64,000 bases of DNA from Sthenelais limicola (taxonomy: Eukaryota; Annelida; Polychaeta; Phyllodocida; Sigalionidae), in the NCBI GenBank assembly GCA_942159475.1, contig OW804096.1, positions 125,664,941-125,728,940 on the forward strand, given 5' to 3'. How positions within the stretch are numbered: the first letter of the stretch is position 1; every line of letters starts with the position of its first letter. This document shows, one piece after another, positions 24,843 through 37,355 of this stretch. Made by a program: the position numbers and the translations under genes. The notes under the pieces are model-generated. The model saw nothing but the letters and a program-made list of their open reading frames with translations. It was not told the origin of the DNA and made no database searches.

Positions 24843-24953
24843 CCAATCCGGTCGCGCTCATGGTCGGACCACGAAATTACTATATAGGGATCGAGGGGTT
24901 CGCAACCCCTCTACATCTACAGAACCAGCTCAACAACAACAAACTTACAATTA
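24843..24953 (+). promoter_or_regulatory. Promoter-like block, copy 2 (CCAAT, TATA, conserved start)
   Basis: A GC-richer island contains CCCAATCC (24842-24849), the palindrome GGTCGGACC (about 24862-24870), TATATAGGG (24881-24889), and the 19-mer CTACAGAACCAGCTCAACA (24917-24935) also found at 2529-2547. A short CAA-rich leader runs to the ATG at 24954. The order and spacing fit a polymerase II core promoter. It may be cellular or carried by a repeat. Confidence 0.45.
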
Positions 24954-25214
24954 ATGTCAGATACACTTCACAGTTTGACCAAAGGTCTATTTGGCTCACT
25001 CGAAACTCCCAAATATAACGTATTTAGAGATGTCAGACACTGTACAGTAATACTACATACCACGAACAATTACAGGGATTTTAAGTCAATCCCCGATTTA
25101 TTACATTTGTCTAATCTGTATTCCTTTTTAAAACTCATTTGTATCCTTTTACCTGACTGTTTGGTCGTGGCTTTTCTCGTGATAAAAAGACCGAAGAATA
25201 TCTTAACACAATAA
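24954..25214 (+). CDS. 86-codon frame directly downstream of a promoter-like block
   Basis: This starts at a true ATG about 35 nt after the conserved start-like 19-mer, with a CAA-rich leader typical of an untranslated 5' end. The product would be 86 residues. It begins MSDTLHSLTKGLFGSLE and has a hydrophobic stretch near residues 57-76 (SFLKLICILLPDCLVVAFLV) followed by KRPK, so a single membrane-spanning segment is conceivable. I recognise no family and no conserved motif. A poly(A) signal is not obvious close by. The codon pattern is not distinguishable from AT-rich background by eye. It could be a non-coding transcript of a promoter-bearing repeat. Confidence 0.25.
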   Translation: MSDTLHSLTKGLFGSLETPKYNVFRDVRHCTVILHTTNNYRDFKSIPDLLHLSNLYSFLKLICILLPDCLVVAFLVIKRPKNILTQ

Positions 25215-25280
25215 CAGCCTAAACATAGTTAAGTACAAGTGTACTATAATATTTTCGTCAATACGCACACGTCCGGGAAT

Positions 25281-25497
25281 ATTAAACCCTTCCCACACAT
25301 AGCCGATTTCCCTCCCGATTCCCCCCCCCCCCCCGATTTGGGTCTTCCGATGAATCCCAGGATTTCATTTCAAATCCTGGTTTATGTTATTTCAGAAACA
25401 TAAACCAGGATTTGAAATGAAGTCATAGGATTCATCGGAAGACCCAAATCGGGGGGCAATCGGGGGACAAATCGGCTGTGTGTGGGCAAGGTTTAAT
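25281..25497. mobile_element. Large foldback element, 217 bp
   Basis: Nearly the whole unit is an inverted repeat with arms of about 100 bp and an 8-nt centre. The outer ends are ATTAAACCCTTCCCACACA and the inverse ending GGTTTAAT. The inner arms (for example CATTTCAAATCCTGGTTTATG) pair exactly. The left arm has an expanded C run (from 25320) where the right has GGGGGG. Non-coding; a single-stranded form would make a very long hairpin. Confidence 0.9.
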
Positions 25498-28400
25498 GCC
25501 TGCTGAGTCACACGGTTGTCCAATTCAGGAAATAAGTATTTGTGTTGTATATTCTCTATTACTCAGATTTATTTGCGCCGACATTTCCATATACTACTCA
25601 CGGGTGATCCTAGGCCTAGCTAAGTTACATTTCTATGCGGAAATTCTCTAGTCCGTACTTCTGACCCTTCTCCACAGGAGGTTGGATTTAATACAATTAT
25701 GCTTTCTATCTACACCATTTCTGGGAGTAGTCTTGGACTTTGATAAGTGCTTCTTTATTGGAAATAAGTAATACAATATGACTTTTGTTGGTGTTATTTA
25801 TTCTCCCCCTCAAACAGAATCCTCGGTTCATTACAAATGCGCATTTACAACCAACTGGATTTAATTTTCTCTGCATTTTCTCTCTGCTTGTAAGAATTAG
25901 TGTTAAGCTTATAAAATATTATATGATATATAATATCATAAAGCCATGTAAGTCACTTAAAAACTTCCTCTTCATCAATCCCCTTGTTTGTACTATAGTT
26001 GCAAATACCATACTTACTAACATTTACTGCACCCTAAATGCAATTACCTGACAAAGCTTAGATAGATTTATGACCGTAATTTGTACTCATTAAGGGATAC
26101 GCATTTAAAATAAGACTATAAAAAGGATTATCAATTCTACTTGCATGACTAGGACTTGCACAAAAAGCCAGCAATGCAATATTGCCGATAAGATGAAGCC
26201 ACTGAGCGGAAGACAACTTAAAAAAACATATTGCATTGTCCATAAATGCATTATAGCTCTTTGATGCATCAAATTTGTATTATCATTATGAATCTTTGAA
26301 ACCCTTTATGCGCATGCACTGGGTTCCCTTCCGACAGTAAACACGGAAACGTCATGCAAACACAATTGTAACGGGGACAATGCCATGAGAAAGATTTACG
26401 ATCGTCGCTTATCATCAAGTCCGCATGGCCATCTCTGGGTCGTCTCGTCTATTCTTACTCTCATCTGGTTTATTGGATCATCGTGTTAGGCACAGTCATG
26501 AACAGTAAATAGACTCCATAGTTTCTTCAGGGTAAATGACCATTTACAGATATCTCTTCCACGATTTGTCCGGACTTCATATTTAATGTGACATGCAAAA
26601 AGGGTTTTGAATCACGCCACAAATGCTAAGTAATTGATTCATCTGCGAATGTTGCACGCATGCTTTTCCCGTTACAGTTCTCTTTATTCCGTAAGGACGC
26701 AATTTCTAATAAAAACTATTCTAAAAGCTCTTTTACATATATTTCCTAAGTAAATGCTAAACTAAATAGATGCTTCAGAATTCTTTAACTATCTCACCTG
26801 TTACTTTGAAGTCATTACCTTGAATTTGATAAGCTAACACGCCAACAATCATTACAGTTTTGCCAAAACAAATATCATAGTCTCGATAAGTTTTTTTTTC
26901 AAATATCTTTAATCAAATTAGACACGTTAAAACACATTACAATTACATTACAGTTCCAATGAAAATGGCCTCTCGATCTGTCTGGATTCAAACATAACAT
27001 TATTTCGACACGGAGGTCTGATCAAATCTCCACTCTACTAAATAACTCAGTCAAGTTAATGGTATGACAATGTACTGTTCTGCTCCAGACTATGACTCAA
27101 TGGAGAATAGCTCGATAAAAATCGCTGTTCGATTCATGACTGGTGGAGGGAAGCATCATGGTAGGCACGGCACATGACGCCGCAATTAATTTTTATGGCA
27201 ATCAATGGCAAATGAGAGTCCTGCATATTTCACGAGTCAGAAATCCTGATTCTGCCTCTTCAAACTTTCTAGAGAAATATATCGATCCCTAACAAAATGG
27301 CCAAACGTGTTGGTTTTTCGAGTAGGAGGAAAATTGAAAATACATGTTTTAGAGGTTGCTATTACATAGTACTCGATCATTAGTTCAACTTTTTCCTTCC
27401 TGATTAATCATGTTAAATTACATGTTAAAAATAGAAAATATCTCCCTGAATGGTGTTTGGAGCTGCAGACAGGCTTTGTAGACGTATTATTAGTTTCGAT
27501 TAAAAAAAAGAATAAAACAAGGGCCCTATAGACATGGATATTGTTTTTTGTCCTGGTATGGTTGATATTTATTGTTATCAATTAATTTGATGATGAGGGG
27601 TCTAGAGTCAATTAAGTTTAAAGAGGTAATGAAGTTTGAAATTGAAGGTTTGCGCTCCGATTTCGGTCATTTAAAATATTTTCAGTGGAATCTCTTTTAC
27701 ACAAAAACGAAGTTAATCTGATTTTCTAGAAGTGGGACTATATCTAAAACATAATTATGTTTCTAGAACAGATTTATTAACACATTTATTCACTACATCA
27801 ACTCCTCTTGGTACAAATTAACAAGTACCACTCTATACTAAACATCAAACGAAACATATATATATTTGCATATTATGAGGCATACATCTCATTTTCATGT
27901 CGTTTTAATTGTGAAGTAGATTCTGCTTTTAAACGCGGTAGCATGGCTGTCTGGTTAACATGTTAGAAGTACATATATATCTAATGGGAATCTTTTATCT
28001 GAAGCTGAACAATGTGGAGGAATTATTTATGTTGCAAAGTTCCACGCTGAATGGCATAAGGCGTTATATTATATGCATATCGACACAGGTCTGCAGCAGT
28101 CCTATACATTTTTTTGCTCTTCAAAGTAGAGACGAGACAAACTTTGTTAGAATTTATCATACATTTATACATACCTTTATTGAAAGGAATAGCAGACCTG
28201 AGAGTCCTAAAAGCACACTTCACTTACTTTAGTATGAAAGGATTGTATAATGTAAATAAGTCCATGCCTCAAGGATGTCATTCCTTTTATCGTGCAATTA
28301 AATGTTTGCATACTTCGCTTCGCACGCACCATCGCACAATTATATATAGATTACTGAAACAGTGAAAGGAGGAAAAAAATATGCCTTTTCAGCCATAGAT

Positions 28401-28876
28401 TTATTATTATTGAAGAACCCCTATGCTAAGGTATCGCGCTTCACTCATTGCATGCTCTGGATACAGACTTGACCTCTCCCCCCCCCCCCCCCGCTGCTTA
28501 TATCATTTTAGATTATCAACCCAAATCAATACATATTCTATTGCAGTGCTACTTTTCAAGAAGTTTATATTTCATGCAATATATGATTCAATTATGCAAT
28601 TTCTATGATTCAATGACTACCGGACGATGATCTCATATCATCAAACTCAACAAAAGTATGCATAGTAACAAGTGCGTTCGTCGCTGATAATTATAACACA
28701 TTTCACAAGGTTTGGATTTTGGGATACCATTCAGAAAATATGGAGACATCATGTCTGATTGAACCGATGGTGTCCTATTTAATAAACTAGAAAGTGCTGT
28801 ACAAAATAGAGCACTAGATATGCATATAGATTTAAGATTTAAGATTTTTCTTTAATTCAGGAATGACATTACATTC
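25498..28876. other. Intergenic
   Basis: No gene recognised. A C run lies near 28480. A patch at about 27170-27215 (with GACGCCGCAATTAATTTTTA then TGGCAATCAATGG) looks like clustered homeodomain-type sites, possibly an enhancer. Inference from motif only. Confidence 0.4.
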
Positions 28877-28993
28877 AAGGCCCTTGTCCACTGGGCCGAT
28901 TTTCATGCGATTCTCACATGTAGGATTTAGTGGGAAAATGTCCTCTGCGGCGAAAGATCGCATGAGAATTGGTTTAATGGACTATAGGGCTTT
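28877..28993 (-). mobile_element. MITE family B, copy 3
   Basis: Inverted orientation relative to 8881-8989. The reverse complement aligns along its full length, with small differences in the centre. Ends are AAGGCCCTTGTCCACTGGGC and ATGGACTATAGGGCTTT. Confidence 0.85.
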
Positions 28994-31721
28994 AAAGATG
29001 CTGTTGTCAGTGAATCCTGTGGTCATTTTACAATATTCGTATACATATACATTAATATAAATTTAAACATTCATCTCGGTACAAATAGTCTATATAAATA
29101 AGCAGAAATATGTAAAAAGAGTGAGAGGTAGCTGACGACATATCAATGCTCATCTCTACTATTCACGATTCATCTTGCAATATTATCATTACGCCTTTTT
29201 TAATTTCGGAGAGAGATTATATTGGCCATAAGAGCCCTCAAGGACTGTACCAAATATGGGCCGGTAAACGACAGAGAATTTAAAATATGGGAAGGCTTCT
29301 ACAATGAATTATAAACCATATCCTCAGGTTGTATCGCGAAAGATTTCTAGACAAAGTACATGTCTAACATATACCAAATTGAGGTTTAAAAAAATAATAA
29401 AGATAAATGCTCTATCGATTGGTTTTAGTAGTTGCTGGTTCGCGTTTCCAGCGATACACGCAGTGAGCGAGAAAAGTCGTTTGCCGTAGAGTTTTGTGAA
29501 AGTTGATATGACCCCCTTCTTGGCCGGGGCCTCAAGAAGATTTTATGTGTAAGGTCGTATGTATTCATAATCCTAAACAGTGGAGCACGTGAGGGGTAGC
29601 TTCTTTTGTATAAGGTATTCGATCTTAAGCATCCAACATATCAATCTCAGCATTCTTCGTGCGTATGGTTGGTTTTACATGATAAAAACTTATGTCCCGT
29701 CTTCAAAATTGTAATGTAAGAGAGAGAAATGAACAGAAACAAAAACATACAGGTATTGTTAAGCATTAGTTTTATTGTCATTAAAATGTTAATAGAGATG
29801 GTGAACAGCATACAATTTCATATTAAGGGATTAACAACTATTTAACAGATGTCAAGCATGATAACTATAACACATGTATACTCTCTTGACTGCTGCCTAT
29901 GTCTACCTGCTGCTGAATAAAGACCCGGTGTTGGGACAACAAATATTATTATTACGGAATCTTTCATCATAGGAGAATATATTCTAAAACACACCACCAA
30001 CATAGGGCATGTGCGTCTGAACAGAACACTAATTCTTCGTACCATTAATTAATTCATAGAGTCCTAATACAACTGGAACCACAGTAAACTGAGACCACAA
30101 TAAACCAAAACGAATTAACCAAATACTCTAGACCTCCATAACATTGCAAACATGATTTATTTAAATAAAGGATGAACATCTCCCCTCGTGAATAACATCT
30201 ATTAATATAACATTACTGACAGCTCCTCATTCTGAACACATTTAAATACAATCTCTATATCACAACCATACCTCTGCTCACACGTTGTAACACGTTATAA
30301 CACATGTGTAAGAGATCTACTGTCTCCAAAACGTGAACAGAAATGAAATTTGATTCAATTAAAGATACCCTGGGTCGCAATGGTGTCATGCCGGGCATTG
30401 CCCTTGCCCTGCCCTGAATTGATATCAAATTCCTCGCTCTCATTTCAAAAACCAAGAAATAATCCCTATGGATCACATGCAGCCGTGAATTCGGAAAATG
30501 GTTCACAGAAAGAAATTTTTAAATAATTAATAAGGCGAAGGAATTAGGGGATGGTCGTATCGGCTCCAATATTGGAACGTCTGGGATAACATTCGAATGG
30601 GGTACGATGATTATGTTTTATTGCATATACTAAGTTTTCATTCGTTTCAACACCTGTATCTGTGGAACCTCTCTCAATATTTCCTTGTCGTATTGAACGT
30701 TAACAGCCACAATCTGTATTAATATCTAACTGGTATAACCTGTTAAATCACATTGTCCTATCACCAATGTTCCATGCTAGAGTAATATCTACAGATCATG
30801 ATTTATTGTGGGTTCTGTCTTCTTATTTGTCACAAGCTATCGTTATCGATAATGAAACTACTAAAGAACTTTAAGATCGATATCATGTGAAAGTTCAGAT
30901 GTTGCTATTGGTAATTAAATCTGTCGGATGTCTATTGAATTATACCTTGTATCCAAAAACTATGAGGGGGTTATCTTCAGAAGAGTAATATCCTCCCATA
31001 TCCTCCCATGGCAGGATGAAAATAAACATTAATCGTATGTTATTGTCATCGCTATTACATATACCGTAATATTATAGTAATCAGGCATGACCAATAGCTG
31101 AAATCGAATTATGCATCATACCTGTTTCTTGGTAACATGATTAGGCCTTTCTAAGAACAAGAAACAGTTCTGCTTTTTTTGCAATTCAGTTGATCCGATC
31201 TGACTGGTCGAGACACAAAATGTCAGCGGAATAGTTGTCAGACTTCAACAGGTAATTGCTTTCCATGTACCAGCAGTATGGATAAGATAAAGGAATAATT
31301 TTCCTGCAGTTTTTGTATAAACGACCACTGACTCCTGGTTATTTATGATGTCCATGCTGTGAATTGCAGCTTAAATACTATGAAAAGCCTAGATTCGTAA
31401 AAATTCTCTGTTTTAAATTTGGCATAATAGAGGATATAATTATATTTACGTTTTATGGGAATATTCGGTTTCATAAACCTCCTAGAGAAGCATTTATGAA
31501 AATAAGTTAAAGATATTAATTAGCATTGTCATTTAATCATTTTACGAATTATACAATATTGTACGGTCAAGCGTCTCCACACCTATTTAATTGATAACCA
31601 ACTGGATATTGGATATTGTATACATATAGTTGCCTTTTCTCAGGACACAACGAAAAACACTATAATAGTGAGCGTGTAACTAGATTGCGGGAATAAAAAC
31701 TGTTACAATAATAATCTACGA
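28994..31721. other. Intergenic
   Basis: An 83-codon minus frame at 30255-30506 looks mildly protein-like (contains GRARAMPGMTPLRPRV) and ends near AG|GTATGG, but I could not recognise it. Otherwise AT-rich. Confidence 0.4.
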
Positions 31722-31723
31722 TA

Positions 31724-32839
31724 CACTATAAGAAGAAAGGGTTCTAACAAGAACCCTTAAGGGTTCTTCGGCTTGTCGACATGGCAGAACCCCTAATGGT
31801 TCTTGTTAGAACCCTTTTTTGAGGGTTCTAAGTAGAACCCCCGTTTCGGAAATAGGCAGGGTTCTACATAGAACCCTGGATTTGAAGAACCCTCTGGCCA
31901 AAATAGGTAGGGTTCTACATAGAACCCCTGATTTGAAGAACCCTCCATCTGAAGAACCCTCCATCTGAAAATGTCCAGGGTTCATTTTATTATTGTTTTT
32001 ATTGCTGAAGTAACATCACTTTTCATCAAATTATTCAACATATTCCATTTCATGGCGTGGATAGTATTTTCCTTTATTCTTCAGTGAGTATTCCAGTCGA
32101 TAATTCCTTTCTTCCCTCCAAGTCTGTTTGGGAGGACATCCTCTTGTCACCTAGAATATAAATTCAATCATGATTATGTATAAAGCCATTAAATAATGCG
32201 ATCATAAATGTGATATAATAGGTAGAGAATAGAGAAATAAACAAGAAGTAAGTAAGTCTATAGAGCTGATGTGAGAAAAAAACGTATTAGTAATATATAA
32301 ACTTACCTTGACTCCCATACAGGTGAGTCAATTTAAAAGTGTGCTTCTCTTCTGGCCGTTAGATTGTAAGTGACAAACCCTAGGCTCTCTCCTGTCACAC
32401 ATCAGTGCCCGCCCAGTACCTGGCGCATGAGCCTAGTATGTAGGTCAAGGTGGGGTTAACACGGGCCTGGTTGCACCCTCGCCTCACCTCACGCCAAGTC
32501 CTGTGTTCCCGGTGGCGGCGCCGTCGGCGCTAAAGCGTACTACCAGAGCTATACATTATTAATGCTTCATCGGTTTTGTAAAAAAAAAAATGAAAAAAAA
32601 ATGAAAAAAAAATAAAAAAATATTCGTCTGTTTTTGTACAAAAATTGCTTTGACTGCTTTGAGTTAAAGAACCCTTCAAGCGCACAAAGAACCCTTAAAT
32701 CGCTGAAGAACCCCTATGGTTCTAGATGGAACCTCCAGTGGTCCTGAAGAACCCTTTTAGGTGTCGAAGAACCCTAGGGTTCTTGGTAGAACCATGGGGT
32801 TCTATCTAGAACCCAAAAGAACCCTTTTTTCTTAGAGTG
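31724..32839. mobile_element. Complete TA-flanked DNA transposon, 1116 bp
   Basis: Inverted termini match at 20 of 22 positions: the left starts CACTATAAGAAGAAAGGGTT and the right inverted starts CACTCTAAGAAAAAAGGGTT. Both are flanked by TA (31722-31723 and 32840-32841), as expected for Tc1/mariner-type target duplication. Subterminal regions (31740-31985 and 32665-32825) are full of GGGTTCT and AGAACCC motifs in both orientations. No DDE transposase is visible, so it is likely non-autonomous. The interior holds a GC-rich patch (32400-32540) and an intron-like structure described separately. Confidence 0.85.
32031..32307 (-). CDS. Possible spliced small gene inside the TA-flanked transposon
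   Basis: On the minus strand, a segment ending at 32307 is followed by a consensus donor (AAG|GTAAGT). After an AT-rich 150-nt gap, an acceptor (TATATTCTAG) leads at 32150 into a frame open for 39 codons to a TAA at 32031. In that frame the second exon starts VTRGCPPKQTWREERN and ends YYPRHEMEYVE. In the same frame the first exon would supply MGVK from an ATG. A second frame across the junction is also open, so the reading frame is not certain. It has no resemblance to a transposase that I can see. It may be a captured host exon pair or an element-encoded short peptide. Confidence 0.3.
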
Positions 32840-32841
32840 TA

Positions 32842-35800
32842 GTGCATTTTCAGCCTAATTATTGAATTAAAATATACCTATAGTAAGGAGCTTTCATTAT
32901 GATTATGGACACGATGTGAAATTAAATGAAGTGAAAAATGGAAAAGAAATCGTTCCTAATGTATGACTACGGTTTCGGAGATAAGGATCGATGATAAGTC
33001 CGAAACAGAACTGTGGACGTTTAAGGAAACAAGACGAGTGGCCCCACGCCGATTCAGGTATTTTTTTCATTTGTATTACCAAGAGAAGCTTTTACTACCA
33101 GATCCCTCATAATCCTGACAATTGCCTTCCCCATCTGCGACGAGTTTCATATGTTTGCTCTGCTGTTTTTCTCCTGCACGAAATTTAGATTTCATATGCC
33201 AATACAACGGTTGTTCGCCCATGCAATGAATACGAAAAGCGCAGATGTCCGGAGATTGGTTGGAAGTTACAGAATTGTCACAAGCTTGCCGTGCGAGGAA
33301 AAAAATATCATTCAGATGCCGGGGCCGTGATTATGAAACGCGACTCGTGACCTTCCTTTATTTCTGTTGTGTTTGGAGGGCGTGAAAAAGCGCCTTTCAT
33401 TATATAGCTTCCCCCCATGGAACCCCTTACTCGAAATCTCTTCCGAATCATACCAATGTCATCGTTCGTTCAATTGGCAATCGCAGTAACATATTTGTAT
33501 ACATGCTGTTACCTTTGATTTAACTTCAGTATGACCTTTAGAGATCATTCTTCATTCTTACCTAATAATGAGTCAACAACTATAAGAATCTGTGTAGATA
33601 TTTTTCTCATTAAATGGCACTTTCCACTACTGGAACGTGGTATCGCAATTAAATTGTAATTTACCCGATTTCTGTAGTTTACTAGCAAGCCATGGGTGGC
33701 ACAGGAACAGAGAAATATTTTCGTAGTGTGAGTAGCAATTATGCTTAATTGCAACTATTATCCTCGCAGCTTCCTTATCTGAGCTTATTATCATAATATT
33801 TATGCGTTATTACAACGCCCTAATAGGCCTTGCAACTGGTGTCAATATATTTATCGCCTTGTAGTTACCGAGGATTACAAATCTGAAGGCATAACTTGAC
33901 CGTTGCCCTATATATCCAAGTTAATGAACTAGAATAGCCATTGTCTTTTACCAGTTTCATTTGCAAAGTTTTGAAATGTTGGACATGGAATCTTATCATT
34001 TTCTTGCATTGTACACGTCAAACACATGTGGCCTACCTTTCTTCAATCAAATCAATGAGTTTTAAATGAACTGAAATTTACCCTCGTTGATCAAATGAAC
34101 AACTGCTCATACGTTTACATAACAGAGTAGGTTGGACCTTACATCATCAAGTTGAATAACGAAGCCAGCAATCCATCAGTCTCGCTTGTGTTAATCAGGT
34201 CTATACCAAAATAGATGCTTGCAAAGAAACAATAGTTATCTATGTGTGTAGCTATATGTAACAAAATGGAGAGAAATCCTCTTCCACAACTTGTCTTCGC
34301 CCAAGGCTTCAGATTGGCGTCGAGTGCAAAATAAGATGAATTTAAAATGAAAACCAAAATGTCCGTGAATGTTTATACTGTTTTGTATACTGTTTTGTAT
34401 ACTGTTTTTATACTCCAAGTATTGTTTTGTTGTCTCTAATCTGGGTCCACCATGAATTCACTCCACATTTAAAAGCCTTCTTTCTATCCCCTCAACCAAG
34501 CGCATGTTGACTGGAGGTTCCCAATGGTAGTACGGAGGGGAGTGAATCCATCATTCGAGCGTACCATGACAAATTAAATGCTGACAATGACAAATTAATA
34601 CCTTTCTTCGTTGGATCTCAAGAACTTCAGCCTTGCCAACAAATAATGGGATAAACAGGCTCATTTCAGTTGTTTCACAGTATGTAGACGTTCTCGTCCG
34701 ACAAGGCCTATGTAGACGGCTATGAACTAATACGACAGCCAACTGATGATCATAGATCTATCAAATGGGAAATTCTTTAGAACACTTACCAGAGATCAGT
34801 ATAACCAATAAGCAACATATTCATGTGGTAAAGTGTATCACAAGACGATGTAAACAGTCAGTTATACGATACACTCTTCAAGCAAAGCAAGCGGATTAAC
34901 TTTAGACTTCCTACCATAATCGCAGGTATAAATGTAAATACTTCCCAGGTCCCATAACTGATCTGTCACACCAGGAGTCCGCCATTCAGACCCATAAATG
35001 GCTGTGTCAACTAATCCCAATCTCTATAAGTTAGCCAGCGCCGAATGATAGCGCAGGGTCTGAATCCAAACACAGGCTTTTCTATGTGTCCTGCATTGCC
35101 AATGGCATTTTGCTGAATCAATGGCTCTATTCTGGGGGCCCCAGAACATCTAGGTATCCCACTTGTCCGTGTAAATGACACTGCTTGTACTGGTGTAACG
35201 CTAACCAATATTACAATTACAAAGTAATTGTTATTCTATGGCTAACTTTTGAATTCAATTAATCACCAATAACAAAAGATGAATTACATGTAGAATGACA
35301 TGATCCTCAATAGCCAAGAGGTGTCTTTACATTAATGCCCACATATTCAAAGAATAGCTGCTGCAGCCTGTAACGTTTTAAAAGCAGATCTACTCTGCAT
35401 AGCTCTATTCAATGCATGCATGATAGGATCAAGGACGTTCACAGTTCAAATTTCCCACGAGGAGGACCGTAGGGGATTCACAACTCATGGACAGATGGTG
35501 TATACAGAAGATCAGTGTTAGTATTGGCGTCACATAGCTGACTACTATAAGCACCTGATTGGTCAGCAATAAGTGCTATGAGGCACTTTAGGCTAGCAGA
35601 CCTGTCATATGCTGCAGATGCCTGAGGAGTGAAATGTGTCTACAGACTCAGGCCTCTGTAGACGTTCTTTGCCACTGATATTGAAAAACTGGAAGAAGAA
35701 TGGCTAATCTATGGCAATCTATATCGTTGCTGGTTTGCTTTGTCTCCAGCAGAAACACTGATATATTAGAGCGCTTGGGCCTGTTGTATAGGCCAAGGAA

Positions 35801-36504
35801 AAGATTGTTTTATGGATATTCCTTCAGGAAAAGCATTCCTTCCGACGTGCCATTCCCAGCAGGTTGGAATAGCCTATACTGACAATGCTTTCTTATATTA
35901 TTCCCATCCACCGAAGAAAGGGGACAGTGCAGGAATTCCACGACACAATTGCCCTTTCCTTAGCTTACATACAACAGCCCACTGATCATCTATTGACCGG
36001 TTATTGAATATAAAAGATCTATATCTTTTTATTATATTACAATGTTAAGCGCAAATAATTACGCAATTGCATGAGTGCTCTATGATTAGTATTTAGTATA
36101 ATTCATTTATGTTTATCCGTGATGGGTATTAAAGAAACAATTGCCATAAATGGCTCAGCCTTTCTTCAATACTCAGATCAGAAGTGGGAGTCGGAATATG
36201 AGTAGTATATGGAAAGATACATTACTATACGGCCCAATGCCTAATACTCTTTTGGCGAGTATGCAGATATCATCTTTACTCAGTCTCATTCTCTAGTAAA
36301 CAAGAAGATAAAATTAATATATCATTTCTATAGTCTAATACTAATCATTCAATTCACTCATATTATGAGTAGGACTTCATTCATCAATATGCTGCTCCTG
36401 TTATATCTTTACACTAGAGTTTGAAGTTGAATTGACCGAGGTAAAACGACCGCCGATGAGTGATTATACGTCACGGTGGGTCTCCAAAATATAACTGGAC
36501 TTTC
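32842..36504. other. Intergenic; short tandem repeat at 34374-34410
   Basis: Contains a 12-bp tandem repeat, TATACTGTTTTG, about three copies (34374-34410). Minus frames near 34236-34742 and 35011-35208 have no supporting signals. Confidence 0.45.
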
Positions 36505-36655
36505 ATGAAGCCCTGCATGTAACAAAAAAAAACGGACAAAATCCTCAGAAATTGTGCCCAAATGACTTTTAAATAGGGTGAAAAGGAACAGAACTAAAAG
36601 TAGAAAATCTACAAAAAGTATATTTTGAACGATGTTAACTGAGAATGCGGATTTA
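36505..36655 (+). repeat. Dispersed repeat family C, copy 3
   Basis: Contains GGACAAAATCCTCAGAAATT, CAAATGACTTTTAAATAGGG, a 'gaaaatct' block and CGATGTTAACTGAGAATGC, in the same order as the copy at 58895-59015. Confidence 0.65.
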
Positions 36656-37355
36656 ATACAAGCAATAAAACAGACTTCATATCAGGAGTTATCAAACAAA
36701 AATTAAGGACAACGACCAGCAGTACAGCTCAACTAAATCCATTTAGATCAAGTTTACTCTGATGCAATTTCACAACGGTAATAACGACGCGAATAACCTT
36801 AGTACCATCTTAATTAGTTCTTTTTTTGAGAGCCAAATTTATTTAATATTGAATAACATCTTGTACAATGTCCATAATGAACATTGTTTACATCCAATCT
36901 TTCCTCCGTCTTGTTACCGGCCATAATATGCAAGCTTTGCAAGCCATATTTCTGGTATTATATTTGCTTCCTGTCCACGGAGAGAATATAAAAGAATAAT
37001 ATCGACTCAAGTTTGACCAGAAATCAAGCTAAGCTAGGTTTATTAATCACCAAATAACATCACCATACAAAATATGGAAAAGATAAAGAAGCAATTGAGG
37101 CGAACCAGCGGAGAATAACATTGGAACGTATATAAATTTGTTTATGGGGGCGTCATGGAGGTGTTGACTCTAGAAAACCCACTCAATAGTGATGAAATCA
37201 CACGTCTTATGCAATAATACAAGTGCCCTAATTGTACGCCTCCGAGACAATAGCTTTACTAAGTAGTTATGATTAGCTTAATCAGTTTAACCCTTTAAGT
37301 TACCCTGAGCTCCCCATTTAGTATTATTATGTTTCTCACGGTTTTAAACTCTTAA

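Noticed and set aside
31724..32839. Assignment of the TA-flanked element to Tc1/mariner with certainty
   Set aside because: TA duplication and CACT ends are suggestive, but no transposase is present to prove it.
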